From Paenibacillus antri (GTDB taxonomy: Bacteria; Bacillota; Bacilli; Paenibacillales; YIM-B00363), in NCBI RefSeq assembly GCF_005765165.1, contig NZ_VCIW01000027.1, positions 1 to 64,000 on the forward strand: DNA of 64,000 nt, given 5' to 3'. Position numbers and translations under genes: made by a program. The notes under the pieces were generated by a model. It ran no database searches, was not told the DNA's origin, and saw only the letters and a list, made by a program, of their open reading frames with translations. Below are positions 28,499-38,021 of this stretch, in pieces. How positions within the stretch are numbered: position 1 is the first letter of the stretch; the number at the start of each line of letters is the position of its first letter.

Positions 28499-29431
28499 AT
28501 GCGGTTGTCCGCTGAACAAGCGTCACTGAAGAAGCATGCCCTCGTCTGGGGAATCGTGTTATTCCTCGTACATCTTTCGTTACTAACGCCGCTGCTCATT
28601 ATTACGGTCTGGTTCGCAGCGGTACCGGCCGTGCTCTTATACGTGAAGTCGAACCGGGCTTGGTTCGCCGGCGTCTCGGCCGTCTCGTTGATCGTCGGGG
28701 CGGCGTTGTCCGGCTCGCTGGCGATCGCGTACCTCGGCATCGCATTGACGACGCTCGTTCCGGGCATCGCGCTCGGGGAGGCGTACCGCCGAAGATGGAC
28801 CGCCCGGAAATCGATCACGGCCGGCGTCGTCGCCTATCTGGCCGTCTATTTGCTGACGATTCTGATCGCTACGATGATGGGCGTCAACCTGACGACGACG
28901 ATCGCGGACACGATCCGCGACGGCATGGCGTATTTCCCGGAAAATGTTAGCTCGATTATCACCGACGAGACGCTGCACGAGTTCATTCAGCTAAGCGTGA
29001 TGATGATTCCGTTCTATCTCATCGCGACGTCGACGTTCCTGACGGTGCTGACGCATACGATCGCAAGAAGAATCGCGAATCGGACCCGCGGCGCGTCGAT
29101 TCCTCAGCTTCCCCCGATCCGAGATTGGAAGCTGCCGCGTTCGTTCGTCTGGTATTACTTGATCGCGCTGTTCGCCGAGCTGTTCGTCCCGGTCGATCCG
29201 GGGTCGTTCCTGTCCACGATCGTCGTAAACATCGTTCCGATTTTGATGCTAGCGTTCGTCGTGCAAGGCGTCTCGTTCTTGTTTTTCATCGGTCATGCGA
29301 AGCGGAAAATGTGGATCCCATGGCTCGGCGTCGTCGCCGTCGTATTGTTCAACCCTCTGTTCATGCCGTTCAGCTTGCTCGGCGTCTTCGATACGGCGTT
29401 CCCGCTCAGGGATCGGTTCCGTAAATCCTAA
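28499..29431 (+). CDS. DUF2232 membrane protein (YybS-like)
   Basis: This 310-residue protein has about eight hydrophobic segments and the DUF2232 layout, and precedes gdpP as yybS does in B. subtilis. Its function is not well defined. Two starts are possible: ATG at 28499 lies directly on the ribosome binding site, so TTG at 28505 (MSAEQASLKK), spaced seven bases from AAGGTG, may be the real one. It contains a 13/14 match to a Noc-binding palindrome at 28932-28945. Confidence 0.85.
   Translation: MRLSAEQASLKKHALVWGIVLFLVHLSLLTPLLIITVWFAAVPAVLLYVKSNRAWFAGVSAVSLIVGAALSGSLAIAYLGIALTTLVPGIALGEAYRRRWTARKSITAGVVAYLAVYLLTILIATMMGVNLTTTIADTIRDGMAYFPENVSSIITDETLHEFIQLSVMMIPFYLIATSTFLTVLTHTIARRIANRTRGASIPQLPPIRDWKLPRSFVWYYLIALFAELFVPVDPGSFLSTIVVNIVPILMLAFVVQGVSFLFFIGHAKRKMWIPWLGVVAVVLFNPLFMPFSLLGVFDTAFPLRDRFRKS
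28932..28945 (+). promoter_or_regulatory. Candidate Noc-binding site
   Basis: ATTTCCCGGAAAAT differs at one position from the B. subtilis Noc palindrome ATTTCCCGGGAAAT and is flanked by T on the left. Noc is encoded in this window. The match was found by eye, and its expected chance frequency was not calculated. Confidence 0.45.
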
Positions 29432-29454
29432 CGAGTAGGGAGGAGGACGGCGTC

Positions 29455-31422
29455 ATGCCGAAATGGTTGCAAGCTCGATGGATGCGTCTGCACGCGACGA
29501 TTCCGTTGGCTTTGTCCCTCGCGCTGTCTCTGGCGCTGCTCGGATTTTCCTGGGTCGTCGGCGCGCTGGCGTTAATCGTCGTGGCGGCTGCGACGGTATA
29601 CGTCCTCCAGGCCGAACGCAAGAGCCGCGAAGAGATGAACGCGTACATCTCCACGATCACGCACCGCGTGAAGAAGGCCGCGAGCGACGTCATCTCCGAG
29701 ATGCCGATCGGCATCGTGCTCTATGGGGAAGACCGGCAGGTGGAATGGCATAACGGCTCGATCGCGAAGGCGATGGACCGGGAATCGCTCGTCGGCGAGT
29801 CGATCACGGCGTTATGGCCCGCGCTGAAGTCGTTGAAGGAGAAGGATAAGGAAGCGACGATCGAACTGACGTTCAACAAGCGATCGTTCCAAGCAAGGGT
29901 TCGCCCCGAGGAGCGGCTGCTCTATTTTACCGACGTGACGCAGTATGCGACGCTTGCCAAAAAATACGAGGAAGAACGCATTGCATTCGGGCTGCTCGTA
30001 CTGGATAATGTGGACGAAGTGACGCAAGGCATGGACGATCAAGCCCGCAGCCTGACGATGGCCACCGTGACGACGGTGCTCAACGAATGGGCCGTCCGCC
30101 ACCGCTTGTATATGCGACGGACCTCGTCGGACCGATATTTCTTATTGCTGAACCAGAAGGAGCTCGCGACGCTGGAACAAAGCCGCTTCGATGTTTTGGA
30201 CGAAGTGAAGGACGCGACCGCGCACCTGAAGCTGCCGATGACGATCAGCATCGGCGTGGCCGCCGGAGCGGCGGGGTTGCTCGAGCTCGGGCAGATAGCG
30301 CAGACGAGCTTGGACATCGCGCTCGGCCGCGGCGGCGATCAAGTCGCCGTGAAGGTAGGCGACCGCGTAAGCTTCTACGGCGGCAAATCGAACGCGGTGG
30401 AGAAGCGCACGCGAGTGCGCGCGCGCGTCATCTCGCACGCGCTGCGCGACTTGATGAAGGAAAGCGATAGGATCGTCGTCATGGGGCATAAGATCCCCGA
30501 TATGGACGCCGTCGGCGCCGCGATCGGCGTGCTGAAGGCGGCCGAGACGTTCGGCAAGCCGGCGTTCATCGTGCTCGAAGGCGTCAATCCGTCGATCCAC
30601 CGGATGATGGAGATGATCTACGAGGACGAGGAGCTCACGAGCAAGTTCGTCTCTCCGGAGGACGCGTACCATCTCATTACGCCGAAGACGCTGGCGGTCG
30701 TCGTCGACACGCATAAGGCGTCGCTCGTCGCCGAGCCGAAGCTGCTTGGGCTGACGAAGCGTCTCGTCGTCATCGATCATCACCGCCGCGGCGAAGAGTT
30801 CATCGGGGAAGCGACGCTCGTGTATATGGAGCCGTACGCGTCGTCGACGTGCGAGCTGGTGACGGAGCTGTTGCAGTACATCCACGACGGGCTGGCGCTC
30901 GGCGTGCTCGAGGCGACGTCGATGCTCGCGGGCATCGTAACCGACACGAAGAGCTTCTCGGTGCGCACGGGCTCGCGGACGTTCGAGGCGGCCTCGTTCC
31001 TGCGCCGCAACGGAGCGGACTCTTCGCTTATACAGCGGCTGCTGAAGGACGACTTGCCCGGTTACTTGATGAAGGCGGACATTATCCGGCATGCGCGCAT
31101 CGTGCATAAGCACTTCGCCGTGGCGGTCACGCAGCCGGGGCAGCGTTATCCGCAGCTGCTCATCGCGCAGGTCGCCGATACGCTGTTGAATATGCAAGGC
31201 ATCGTCGCGTCGTTCGTCGTCTGCGAACGGCCGGACGGCTTGATCGGCATCAGCGCCCGCTCGATGGGCCAGGTGAACGTGCAGCTCATTATGGAGCGTC
31301 TCGGCGGCGGAGGCCATCTGACGAACGCGGCGACGCAGCTGGAAGGCTCGATTAAAGACGCGGAAGAACGTCTATTGACGTTATTGAATAGCTACGAAGA
31401 CAGGGAGGGGCTCTTGGAATGA
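29455..31422 (+). CDS. gdpP: Cyclic-di-AMP phosphodiesterase GdpP
   Basis: GdpP hydrolyses c-di-AMP and so affects osmotic balance and beta-lactam tolerance. The 655-residue protein has two N-terminal membrane segments (about 14-50), a PAS-like domain, a degenerate GGDEF domain (about 170-305), the DHH domain with [11 protein letters not shown] (about 347) and DHHRRGEEF (about 442), and the DHHA1 domain with [11 protein letters not shown] (about 617). Catalytic motifs look intact. It overlaps rplI by four bases. Confidence 0.95.
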   Translation: MPKWLQARWMRLHATIPLALSLALSLALLGFSWVVGALALIVVAAATVYVLQAERKSREEMNAYISTITHRVKKAASDVISEMPIGIVLYGEDRQVEWHNGSIAKAMDRESLVGESITALWPALKSLKEKDKEATIELTFNKRSFQARVRPEERLLYFTDVTQYATLAKKYEEERIAFGLLVLDNVDEVTQGMDDQARSLTMATVTTVLNEWAVRHRLYMRRTSSDRYFLLLNQKELATLEQSRFDVLDEVKDATAHLKLPMTISIGVAAGAAGLLELGQIAQTSLDIALGRGGDQVAVKVGDRVSFYGGKSNAVEKRTRVRARVISHALRDLMKESDRIVVMGHKIPDMDAVGAAIGVLKAAETFGKPAFIVLEGVNPSIHRMMEMIYEDEELTSKFVSPEDAYHLITPKTLAVVVDTHKASLVAEPKLLGLTKRLVVIDHHRRGEEFIGEATLVYMEPYASSTCELVTELLQYIHDGLALGVLEATSMLAGIVTDTKSFSVRTGSRTFEAASFLRRNGADSSLIQRLLKDDLPGYLMKADIIRHARIVHKHFAVAVTQPGQRYPQLLIAQVADTLLNMQGIVASFVVCERPDGLIGISARSMGQVNVQLIMERLGGGGHLTNAATQLEGSIKDAEERLLTLLNSYEDREGLLE

Positions 31423-31865
31423 AAGTAATTTTCCTGCAAGACGTGAAGGCGCAAGGGAAGAAAGGTCAGATTAAAGAGGTTTCCGAAGGATACGCTTTGA
31501 ACTTCCTCATTCCGCGCGGGCTGGCGAAGCCCGCGTCGGAAGGCAACGTGAAGACGCTCGAGAATCAGAAGCAAGCCGAGCTTCGCCGCAAGGAACAAGA
31601 GAAGATCGATGCGCAGGAGCTCGCGAAGCAGCTGGAGGGCATCACGGTCGTGCTGACGTCGAAGGCGGGCGAGGGCGGCCGGTTGTTCGGTTCCATCACG
31701 AACAAGCAAGTCGCCGAAGAGCTGGAGAAGATGAAGATCAAGCTGGATAAACGGAAGATCGTGATGGACGAGCCGATCCGCACGCTCGGCGTGACGCAGG
31801 TGCCGGTGAAGCTGCATCCGGAAGTGACCGGCACGCTCAAGGTACAAGTCAAGGAAGGAAGTTAA
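31419..31865 (+). CDS. rplI: 50S ribosomal protein L9
   Basis: This 148-residue protein starts [20 protein letters not shown], the L9 N-terminal RNA-binding domain, followed by the long connecting helix and the C-terminal domain with [16 protein letters not shown]. Its start overlaps the gdpP stop (ATGA), so the two are translationally coupled. Confidence 0.97.
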   Translation: MKVIFLQDVKAQGKKGQIKEVSEGYALNFLIPRGLAKPASEGNVKTLENQKQAELRRKEQEKIDAQELAKQLEGITVVLTSKAGEGGRLFGSITNKQVAEELEKMKIKLDKRKIVMDEPIRTLGVTQVPVKLHPEVTGTLKVQVKEGS

Positions 31866-31870
31866 GCGCG

Positions 31871-33244
31871 ATGAACGGGAATGGAGAAACACCGGTTTTC
31901 GATCGGATTCCGCCGCAAAATCTGGAGGCGGAGCAAGCGGTGCTAGGCGCCATCTTGCTCGACAGCGTCGCCATCATTACGGTTATGGAGACGCTCAAGG
32001 CCGAGGATTTCTACCGCCAGGCCCATCAATATATTTTCGAAGCGATGATCGATCTGAACGGCGACAACGAGCCGATCGATCTGATCACGTTGACGACGCG
32101 GCTGCAGGCGAAGCAGCAGCTCGGCGAGATCGGCGGCATTCAATATTTGACCGAGCTCGCGAGCGCCGTGCCGACGGCCGCGAACGTTACGTACTATGCG
32201 AAGATCGTCGAAGAAAAGTCGATGCTGCGCCGCCTCATTCGGACCGCGACGGAGATCGTCACGAACGGCTACGCGGCGGCGGACGACGTCGGAAGCCTGC
32301 TCAGCGAAGCGGAGATGCGCATCCTCGAAATCTCGAACCGGAAGTCGAGCACCGGCTTCATCTCGATCAAGGACGTCCTGATGGAAGTGTTCGAGAAGGT
32401 CGAGAAGCTGTACAACGATCGGGGGAAGACGACGGGCATTCCTTCCGGCTTCCCCGACCTCGACAAGATGACGGCAGGCTTCCAGCGAAGCGACCTGATT
32501 ATCGTCGCCGCGCGTCCGTCCGTCGGCAAGACCGCCTTCTCGCTGAACGTCGCGCAGAACGTCGCCGTGCGCGCGAAGGAGACGGTGGCCATCTTCTCGC
32601 TCGAGATGTCGGCCGCGCAGCTCGTCCAGCGGATTATTTGCGCAGAGGCGAACGTCGACGCGGGACGGATTCGGACGGGGACGCTCGAAGGCGACGACTG
32701 GGAGAAGCTGACGATGGCGATCGGCACGCTGTCCGAGGCGGAAATCTATATCGACGATACGCCGGCCATTACCGTCGCCGACATTCGCGCGAAGTGCCGC
32801 CGCCTCAAGAAGGAGAAGGGGCTCGGCATGATTCTGATCGATTACCTGCAGCTGATCGCGGGCCGCGGCAAAGCCGGGGAAAACCGGCAGCAGGAAGTAT
32901 CGGAAATTTCCCGAACGCTCAAGCAGATCGCGCGGGAGCTCGAAGTGCCGGTCATCGCGCTGTCGCAGCTGAGCCGGGGCGTCGAGCAGCGGCAGGATAA
33001 GCGTCCGATGATGTCCGACCTTCGGGAATCCGGTTCGATCGAGCAGGACGCCGACATCGTAGCGTTCCTATACCGGGACGACTACTACGATAAAGAATCC
33101 GAGAAGAAAAACATTATCGAAATCATTATCGCGAAACAGCGGAACGGGCCGGTCGGCACCGTCGAGCTCGTCTTCCTTAAGAATTTCAATAAATTCGTAT
33201 CGTTGGATAAATCGCATAGCGATTCGCTTCCTGCGGCAATATAA
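31871..33244 (+). CDS. dnaC: Replicative DNA helicase (DnaB-type, called dnaC in Bacillus)
   Basis: This 457-residue hexameric helicase unwinds DNA at the fork. It has the N-terminal helical domain (LEAEQAVLGAILLD), Walker A ARPSVGKTAFSLN (about 210-222), Walker B MILIDYLQLIAG (about 320) and the DLRESGSIEQDADI motif with the arginine finger region. AGGAAG precedes the ATG. It lies after rplI, as in Bacillus, and ends at a strong terminator. Confidence 0.97.
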   Translation: MNGNGETPVFDRIPPQNLEAEQAVLGAILLDSVAIITVMETLKAEDFYRQAHQYIFEAMIDLNGDNEPIDLITLTTRLQAKQQLGEIGGIQYLTELASAVPTAANVTYYAKIVEEKSMLRRLIRTATEIVTNGYAAADDVGSLLSEAEMRILEISNRKSSTGFISIKDVLMEVFEKVEKLYNDRGKTTGIPSGFPDLDKMTAGFQRSDLIIVAARPSVGKTAFSLNVAQNVAVRAKETVAIFSLEMSAAQLVQRIICAEANVDAGRIRTGTLEGDDWEKLTMAIGTLSEAEIYIDDTPAITVADIRAKCRRLKKEKGLGMILIDYLQLIAGRGKAGENRQQEVSEISRTLKQIARELEVPVIALSQLSRGVEQRQDKRPMMSDLRESGSIEQDADIVAFLYRDDYYDKESEKKNIIEIIIAKQRNGPVGTVELVFLKNFNKFVSLDKSHSDSLPAAI

Positions 33245-33265
33245 TGTTAGGAATCATCGTTGCTG

Positions 33266-33309
33266 ATCCGAATGTTTTCGAATCCCGAATCGAAAACGTT
33301 CGGATTTTT
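33266..33309 (+). terminator. dnaC terminator
   Basis: ATCCGAATGTTTTCGA pairs with TCGAAAACGTTCGGAT (16 base pairs, one wobble) and is followed by TTTTC. Confidence 0.88.
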
Positions 33310-33311
33310 CA

Positions 33312-33341
33312 TTGACTTCCATTCCGAGGGATTGTTACACT
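33312..33341 (+). promoter_or_regulatory. purA promoter
   Basis: There is a TTGACT -35 (33312-33317), an 18-base spacer and a TACACT -10 (33336-33341) with the TG extension, about 38 bases before purA. No riboswitch is recognisable in the short leader. Confidence 0.6.
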
Positions 33342-33378
33342 AAGAATGCTGAAATTTTGACCCAGAGGGGGTAAGCTC

Positions 33379-34665
33379 ATGTCGACGGTCGTTGTGGTAG
33401 GTACGCAATGGGGAGACGAGGGCAAAGGAAAGATCACCGACTATCTCGCGGAAACCGCCGAGGTCGTGGCCCGTTATCAAGGCGGCAATAACGCAGGACA
33501 TACGATCATGATCAAAAATCACAAATATAAGCTGACGATGATTCCGTCGGGCATCTTCTATCATGAGAAGCTGTGCGTCATCGGCAACGGCATGGTCCTC
33601 AATCCGAAGGCGCTGCTTGAAGAGATCCAGTACATTCAAGACAACGGCTTCTCTACGAAAAACTTGAAAATCAGCGACCGCGCGCATCTGATCATGCCGT
33701 ACCATCTGCTGTTGGACGGTCTCGAGGAAGAGCGCAAAGGCGCCGACAAGATCGGCACGACCCGCAAGGGGATCGGTCCGGCGTATATGGATAAGGCGGC
33801 GCGCAGCGGCATCCGGATTTCGGACCTGATGTACGCCGACGAATTCGAGCGCAAGCTGCGCCGCATCATGGAAGACAAGAACCGGTTGATCGAGCAAGTC
33901 TACGGCTCCAAGGGCCTCGAAGTGGAACCGATCCTTCAAGAGTACTTGTCTTACGCCGATCAGCTGCGTCCGTACGTCACGGATACGTCGATCGTCTTGA
34001 ACGACGCGATCGACGAAGGCCGCCGCGTCCTGTTCGAAGGCGCGCAAGGCGTCATGCTCGACATCGACCACGGCACGTACCCGTTCGTCACGTCGTCGAA
34101 TCCGTCCGCGGGCGGCGTCTGCATCGGCTCCGGCGTCGGGCCGACGAAGATTCACCAAATCATCGGCGTCGCGAAGGCGTATACGACCCGCGTCGGCGAC
34201 GGACCGTTCCCGACCGAGCTGCACGACGACATCGGCGCCTACATCCGCGAGACGGGGCACGAGTACGGCACGGTCACCGGCCGTCCGCGCCGCGTCGGCT
34301 GGTTCGACAGCGTCGTCGTCCGTCACGCGCGCCGCGTCAGCGGCATTACGGGCCTGTCGCTCAACTCGATCGACGTATTGACCGGCCTCGAGTCGGTGAA
34401 AATTTGCACGGCGTATCGCTACAAGGGCGAGACGATCGACTACTATCCGTCCAACCTGCAGATGCTGGCGGAATGCGAAGCCGTCTACGAAGAGCTGCCG
34501 GGCTGGACCGAAGACGTGTCCGGCGTCGGATCCCTCGACGAGCTGCCGGCGAACGCGCGCCATTACGTCGAGCGCGTCGCGCAGCTGACGGGCATCCCGA
34601 TCTCGATCTTCTCGGTCGGCCGCAACCGCGAGCAGACGCATCTCGTTCGCCCCGTGTACGCTTAA
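33379..34665 (+). CDS. purA: Adenylosuccinate synthetase
   Basis: PurA joins IMP and aspartate using GTP in AMP synthesis. The 428-residue protein has the P-loop [19 protein letters not shown] (about 5-23), [17 protein letters not shown] and the C-terminal [17 protein letters not shown] precedes the ATG. It is a single-gene transcript between a promoter and a terminator. Confidence 0.98.
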   Translation: MSTVVVVGTQWGDEGKGKITDYLAETAEVVARYQGGNNAGHTIMIKNHKYKLTMIPSGIFYHEKLCVIGNGMVLNPKALLEEIQYIQDNGFSTKNLKISDRAHLIMPYHLLLDGLEEERKGADKIGTTRKGIGPAYMDKAARSGIRISDLMYADEFERKLRRIMEDKNRLIEQVYGSKGLEVEPILQEYLSYADQLRPYVTDTSIVLNDAIDEGRRVLFEGAQGVMLDIDHGTYPFVTSSNPSAGGVCIGSGVGPTKIHQIIGVAKAYTTRVGDGPFPTELHDDIGAYIRETGHEYGTVTGRPRRVGWFDSVVVRHARRVSGITGLSLNSIDVLTGLESVKICTAYRYKGETIDYYPSNLQMLAECEAVYEELPGWTEDVSGVGSLDELPANARHYVERVAQLTGIPISIFSVGRNREQTHLVRPVYA

Positions 34666-34675
34666 GAATGCTATT

Positions 34676-34725
34676 CGTGCCTCCGGACTCGTTCTATGAA
34701 CGAGTTCCGGGGGCGTTTCTTGTTT
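34676..34725 (+). terminator. purA terminator
   Basis: A 17-19 base-pair stem (CGTGCCTCCGGACTCGTTC with GAACGAGTTCCGGGGGCG) is followed by TTTCTTGTTTT. Confidence 0.87.
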
Positions 34726-34787
34726 TAGAATGTTCTTCCAACGTCCATACTTGTAGGGAGCCCTATACGGACGGAGGAAAGACGCGA

Positions 34788-35378
34788 ATGAAAATGATGG
34801 CATGGCTGGCGAAGACGATCCTCGCGACGGCGATCGTGACCGGCGTATCCGTAGCGACCACTTGGGCCGTGGTCAACGCTTATGTGCAGCAGCTGCTCGG
34901 GCAATACGGCATGCAAGGCGCGGCGGGACCGGTCGGGCTCATGGATACGCTGACGGCGCTCGGCGGGGGACGCGGCGTACAAGGCGAGGCGGCGCCCGCT
35001 TCGGCGAACGTGTCGCCGGGGGAAGACGACGCGGCCGTCGAGACGCCTTCCGGGACGACGCCGGAAGAGGAGTACCCGGTGCCGGACAATGCGCTTCCGG
35101 TGATGGGACAAGCGACCCAGTCGACGGGAACGGAAGACGAATTGTATATCTCGATGGACGACTTGAACGAGAAAAAGGATAATATTTCCGACGAGGACCG
35201 GATGGCCATATTCGCGATGCTGGTCACGAAGCTGCCGCCAGAAGAGGTGCAGGCGATCTCGGCGCTGCTCGAGGACGGCTTCACCGGGGATGAAATGGAG
35301 CAGGCGTCGGCGATTTTGCAGCAATATTTAACGCCGGAAGAATACGCGAAATTGCTGGAAATCCTACAGAAATATTAA
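34788..35378 (+). CDS. Hypothetical membrane-anchored protein
   Basis: This 196-residue protein has a single N-terminal membrane anchor (WLAKTILATAIVTGVSVATT, about 5-24), a low-complexity acidic and proline-rich linker (about 60-125), and a helical C-terminal domain (MAIFAMLVTKLPPEEVQAIS, then LTPEEYAKLLEILQKY). The C-terminal part probably sits outside the membrane. I do not recognise a family. GGAGGAAAG precedes the ATG, and a hairpin follows the gene. It lies alone between purA and the M23 peptidase gene. Confidence 0.75.
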   Translation: MKMMAWLAKTILATAIVTGVSVATTWAVVNAYVQQLLGQYGMQGAAGPVGLMDTLTALGGGRGVQGEAAPASANVSPGEDDAAVETPSGTTPEEEYPVPDNALPVMGQATQSTGTEDELYISMDDLNEKKDNISDEDRMAIFAMLVTKLPPEEVQAISALLEDGFTGDEMEQASAILQQYLTPEEYAKLLEILQKY

Positions 35379-35387
35379 GTTATCGAG

Positions 35388-35428
35388 AAGCCGGCGCCTG
35401 CCCGAAAGGGGGGCGCCGGCCTCGTTTC
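35388..35428 (+). terminator. Terminator after the hypothetical gene
   Basis: GCCGGCGCC pairs with GGCGCCGGC around a 13-base loop. The following T tract (CTCGTTTCC) is weak. Confidence 0.6.
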
Positions 35429-35472
35429 CGTTCACAAAATCGTTGCAAAACCGCGAAATTACGCGAAAAAAG

Positions 35473-35502
35473 TTGCCCCACCGGAATTTTCTATGGTAAA
35501 GT
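35473..35502 (+). promoter_or_regulatory. Promoter of the M23 peptidase gene
   Basis: There is a TTGCCC -35 (35473-35478), an 18-base spacer and a TAAAGT -10 (35497-35502) with the TG extension, about 100 bases upstream of the start. Confidence 0.4.
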
Positions 35503-35603
35503 AATGGAGAAAGCGGAAAACGCTTATTTTCATTCGTTTTCATCGTTTTTATGCAAATTTATGAAAAGGGCTTGTGCAACAGACGAGCGTGAAGGAGGCG
35601 AGC

Positions 35604-37181
35604 ATGACCCAGTTCAGAGGTAGACTTCCGTTCGACCGGGCTTCGGAGAAGCTGAAGGACGCATTACTGAACATTAAGTCTAAAGGCCTATACACGAAGC
35701 TTAAGATTCGTTCGAAGGACGGAGTCAGAGATTCGAAAGATTGGCTTTATACATATAGGATTCATCTGGCAGGCACCGTTGGAGCGGTAGCATTGGTCGC
35801 GAGCTTGGCTTACGCGGGGAATGCGTACGTGAATGCGAATATGAACGACGTATACGAGGTATACGTCGGCGATACGTTGATCGGGGAAGTCAGCTCCCCG
35901 GACGTCGTCGAGCAGGCGCTCGCGGCGGAGCTGGCGGAGATGGAGAAGCTGCATCCCGAGGTGAAGTGGGAGCTCGAAGAAGAAGAAGTACGCATCGAGA
36001 AGGAGACGATCTTCAAGGGCGAAGGCGAAGATCCGGAGACGACGGAGGCGCTGCGCTCCGCGCTGGAGGCGAGAGCCGTCGGCGTCGAGGTGATCGTGAA
36101 CGGGGAAGCCGTCGCCATCGTCAAGGACGAAGCGACCGCGAATCGCATCTTGGAGACGGTGAAGGCGACGTTCGCGTCGGCGACGCCGCCGGAAGGGCTG
36201 ACGGTGTTGTCCGCCGCGCCGGTCGAGGAGCGCGACGACGATATTATCGCCGAAGGCACGCCGCAGCTGTTGTCGTCCCGGATCGTCGAGCCGGTCGACC
36301 TGTTGAAGCGGGAGATCCAACCGAACGACGTCATGGACGAACAAGCGGTTATCGACATGCTGATCCAAGGCGACACGAAGCCGACGCAATACATCGTGCA
36401 GGAAGGCGATACGCCGTCGGGCATCGCGGAGAAGCTGGGCGTTCCGATCGAGCTCATTTACTCCAAGAACCAAGACCACAAGGATTTGATCGAACGCGAT
36501 CTCATTCGGCCGGGCGACGCGCTCGATCTGACGATGCTGCAGCCGGGCGTGACGATCGAGTCGATCGAGAAAGTAACGGACACGATCGCGGTCCAATACG
36601 AGACGATCTACGAGGAAGACGCCTCGATGCGCAAGGGCGAGACGAAGACCGTGCGCGACGGGAAGAAGGGCGTCAAGAAGGTTACATACCAGCTTACCAA
36701 GGTGAACGGCCTCTTGATGGAGGAGCAGGTGACCGACGAAGTCGTCGTCGAGGAGCCGCTCGCGGCCGTCGTGAAGCGGGGCACCAAGGTCGTTCTAGGC
36801 GAAGGGACCGGGAAGTTCAGCTGGCCGGTCGCCTCGGCGAGCGTATCGAGCGGCTACGGCAGACGTTGGGGCCGCCAGCACAAGGGCATCGACCTGACGT
36901 CTTCGAACAAGTCCATTCTCGCGGCGGACAACGGCAAGGTCGTGTACACCGGCAAGACGAGCGATTACGGCAATCATATTATTATCGATCATAAGAACGG
37001 CTACGAGACGTTATACGCGCATCTGAGCAAGATCAGCGTCAAGGAAGGCGACATCGTCGAGAAGGGCGACAAGATCGGCGTTATGGGCAATACGGGCCGC
37101 TCAACCGGTGTCCACCTTCATTTCGAAGTGATCGTGAACGGCGTCGAGAAAAATCCGATGAGCTACTTGCGCAAGAAATAG
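35604..37181 (+). CDS. M23 metallopeptidase with LysM and G5 domains
   Basis: This 525-residue envelope protein is likely a peptidoglycan endopeptidase. It has a cytoplasmic N-terminus, one membrane anchor (about 55-75), a LysM-type segment (IVQEGDTPSGIAEKLGVPIE, about 265-310), a G5-like domain (about 325-395) and a C-terminal M23 domain with metal ligands in HKGIDL (about 432) and HLHFEV (about 507). The catalytic residues look complete. The ATG at 35604 with AGGAGG is preferred over an upstream TTG. Placement next to walRK fits cell-wall remodelling under WalR, but no WalR box was established. Confidence 0.9.
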   Translation: MTQFRGRLPFDRASEKLKDALLNIKSKGLYTKLKIRSKDGVRDSKDWLYTYRIHLAGTVGAVALVASLAYAGNAYVNANMNDVYEVYVGDTLIGEVSSPDVVEQALAAELAEMEKLHPEVKWELEEEEVRIEKETIFKGEGEDPETTEALRSALEARAVGVEVIVNGEAVAIVKDEATANRILETVKATFASATPPEGLTVLSAAPVEERDDDIIAEGTPQLLSSRIVEPVDLLKREIQPNDVMDEQAVIDMLIQGDTKPTQYIVQEGDTPSGIAEKLGVPIELIYSKNQDHKDLIERDLIRPGDALDLTMLQPGVTIESIEKVTDTIAVQYETIYEEDASMRKGETKTVRDGKKGVKKVTYQLTKVNGLLMEEQVTDEVVVEEPLAAVVKRGTKVVLGEGTGKFSWPVASASVSSGYGRRWGRQHKGIDLTSSNKSILAADNGKVVYTGKTSDYGNHIIIDHKNGYETLYAHLSKISVKEGDIVEKGDKIGVMGNTGRSTGVHLHFEVIVNGVEKNPMSYLRKK

Positions 37182-37194
37182 AGCGCGAATCCCA

Positions 37195-37240
37195 GGGGGC
37201 ATCGACAAGGGGGAAACCTTTGTCGGATGCCCCTTTTTTT
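37195..37240 (+). terminator. Terminator of the M23 peptidase gene
   Basis: GGGGCATCGACAAGG pairs with CCTTTGTCGGATGCCCC (one unpaired base) and is followed by TTTTTTT. Confidence 0.88.
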
Positions 37241-37247
37241 ACGTTTG

Positions 37248-37256
37248 TGGTAAGAT
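37248..37256 (+). promoter_or_regulatory. Probable walR promoter, extended -10
   Basis: TGGTAAGAT is an extended -10 lying 25 bases before the walR start and after the preceding terminator. No -35 is convincing. Confidence 0.35.
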
Positions 37257-37280
37257 AATGAGAAGGTGGTGACCGCGTCG

Positions 37281-38021
37281 ATGCAAGGGAAAATATTAGT
37301 GGTGGACGATGAAAAACCGATCGCCGAAATATTGAAATTCAACCTCGAGAAGGAAGGGTACGAGGTCGTGTGCGCGTTCGACGGCCAAGAGGCGGTGGAC
37401 CTCGCTTTCTCCACCGATCCGGACCTGATTTTGCTCGATTTGATGCTTCCGGTGAAGGACGGCATGGACGTCTGCCGCGAGGTGCGGGCGAAGCTGACGA
37501 CGCCGATCATCATGCTCACGGCGAAGGACACGGAGTTGGACAAGGTGCTGGGGCTCGAACTGGGGGCGGACGACTACGTGACGAAGCCGTTCTCGAATCG
37601 GGAGCTGCTCGCGCGCGTGAAGGCGCATCTGCGCCGGCAGGCGTCGCTTGCGAGCGCGGCGGCGGACGCGGAAGAAGGGCCGGCGCAGCCGAGCCTCAAT
37701 CAATTGAAAATTTTCAACCTGACGATCGACAGCGATATGTATGTCTTATATAAAGACGGCGTCCCGATCGACTTGACGCACCGCGAGTTCGAACTGATCC
37801 ATTATCTCGCCAAGAACAACGGCAAGGTGATGACGCGGGAGCATCTGCTGCAAGCGGTATGGGGCTTCGAATATTTCGGAGACGTGCGGACGGTCGACGT
37901 GACGGTTCGCCGGCTGCGGGAGAAGATCGAGGACGATCCGAGCAAGCCGGAATACATCTTGACGCGGCGGGGGCTCGGTTATTTGATGCGCAACCCGAAA
38001 ATGGGGGGCTTCGCCGGATAA
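37281..38021 (+). CDS. walR: Response regulator WalR (YycF)
   Basis: WalR is the essential OmpR-type regulator of cell-wall metabolism. The 246-residue protein has the receiver domain with [14 protein letters not shown] and the phosphorylated aspartate in [13 protein letters not shown], and a winged-helix C-terminus ending [12 protein letters not shown]. The ATG at 37281 ([10 protein letters not shown]) matches the family start and has AAGGTGGTGA upstream. The stop overlaps the walK start by one base. Confidence 0.96.
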   Translation: MQGKILVVDDEKPIAEILKFNLEKEGYEVVCAFDGQEAVDLAFSTDPDLILLDLMLPVKDGMDVCREVRAKLTTPIIMLTAKDTELDKVLGLELGADDYVTKPFSNRELLARVKAHLRRQASLASAAADAEEGPAQPSLNQLKIFNLTIDSDMYVLYKDGVPIDLTHREFELIHYLAKNNGKVMTREHLLQAVWGFEYFGDVRTVDVTVRRLREKIEDDPSKPEYILTRRGLGYLMRNPKMGGFAG

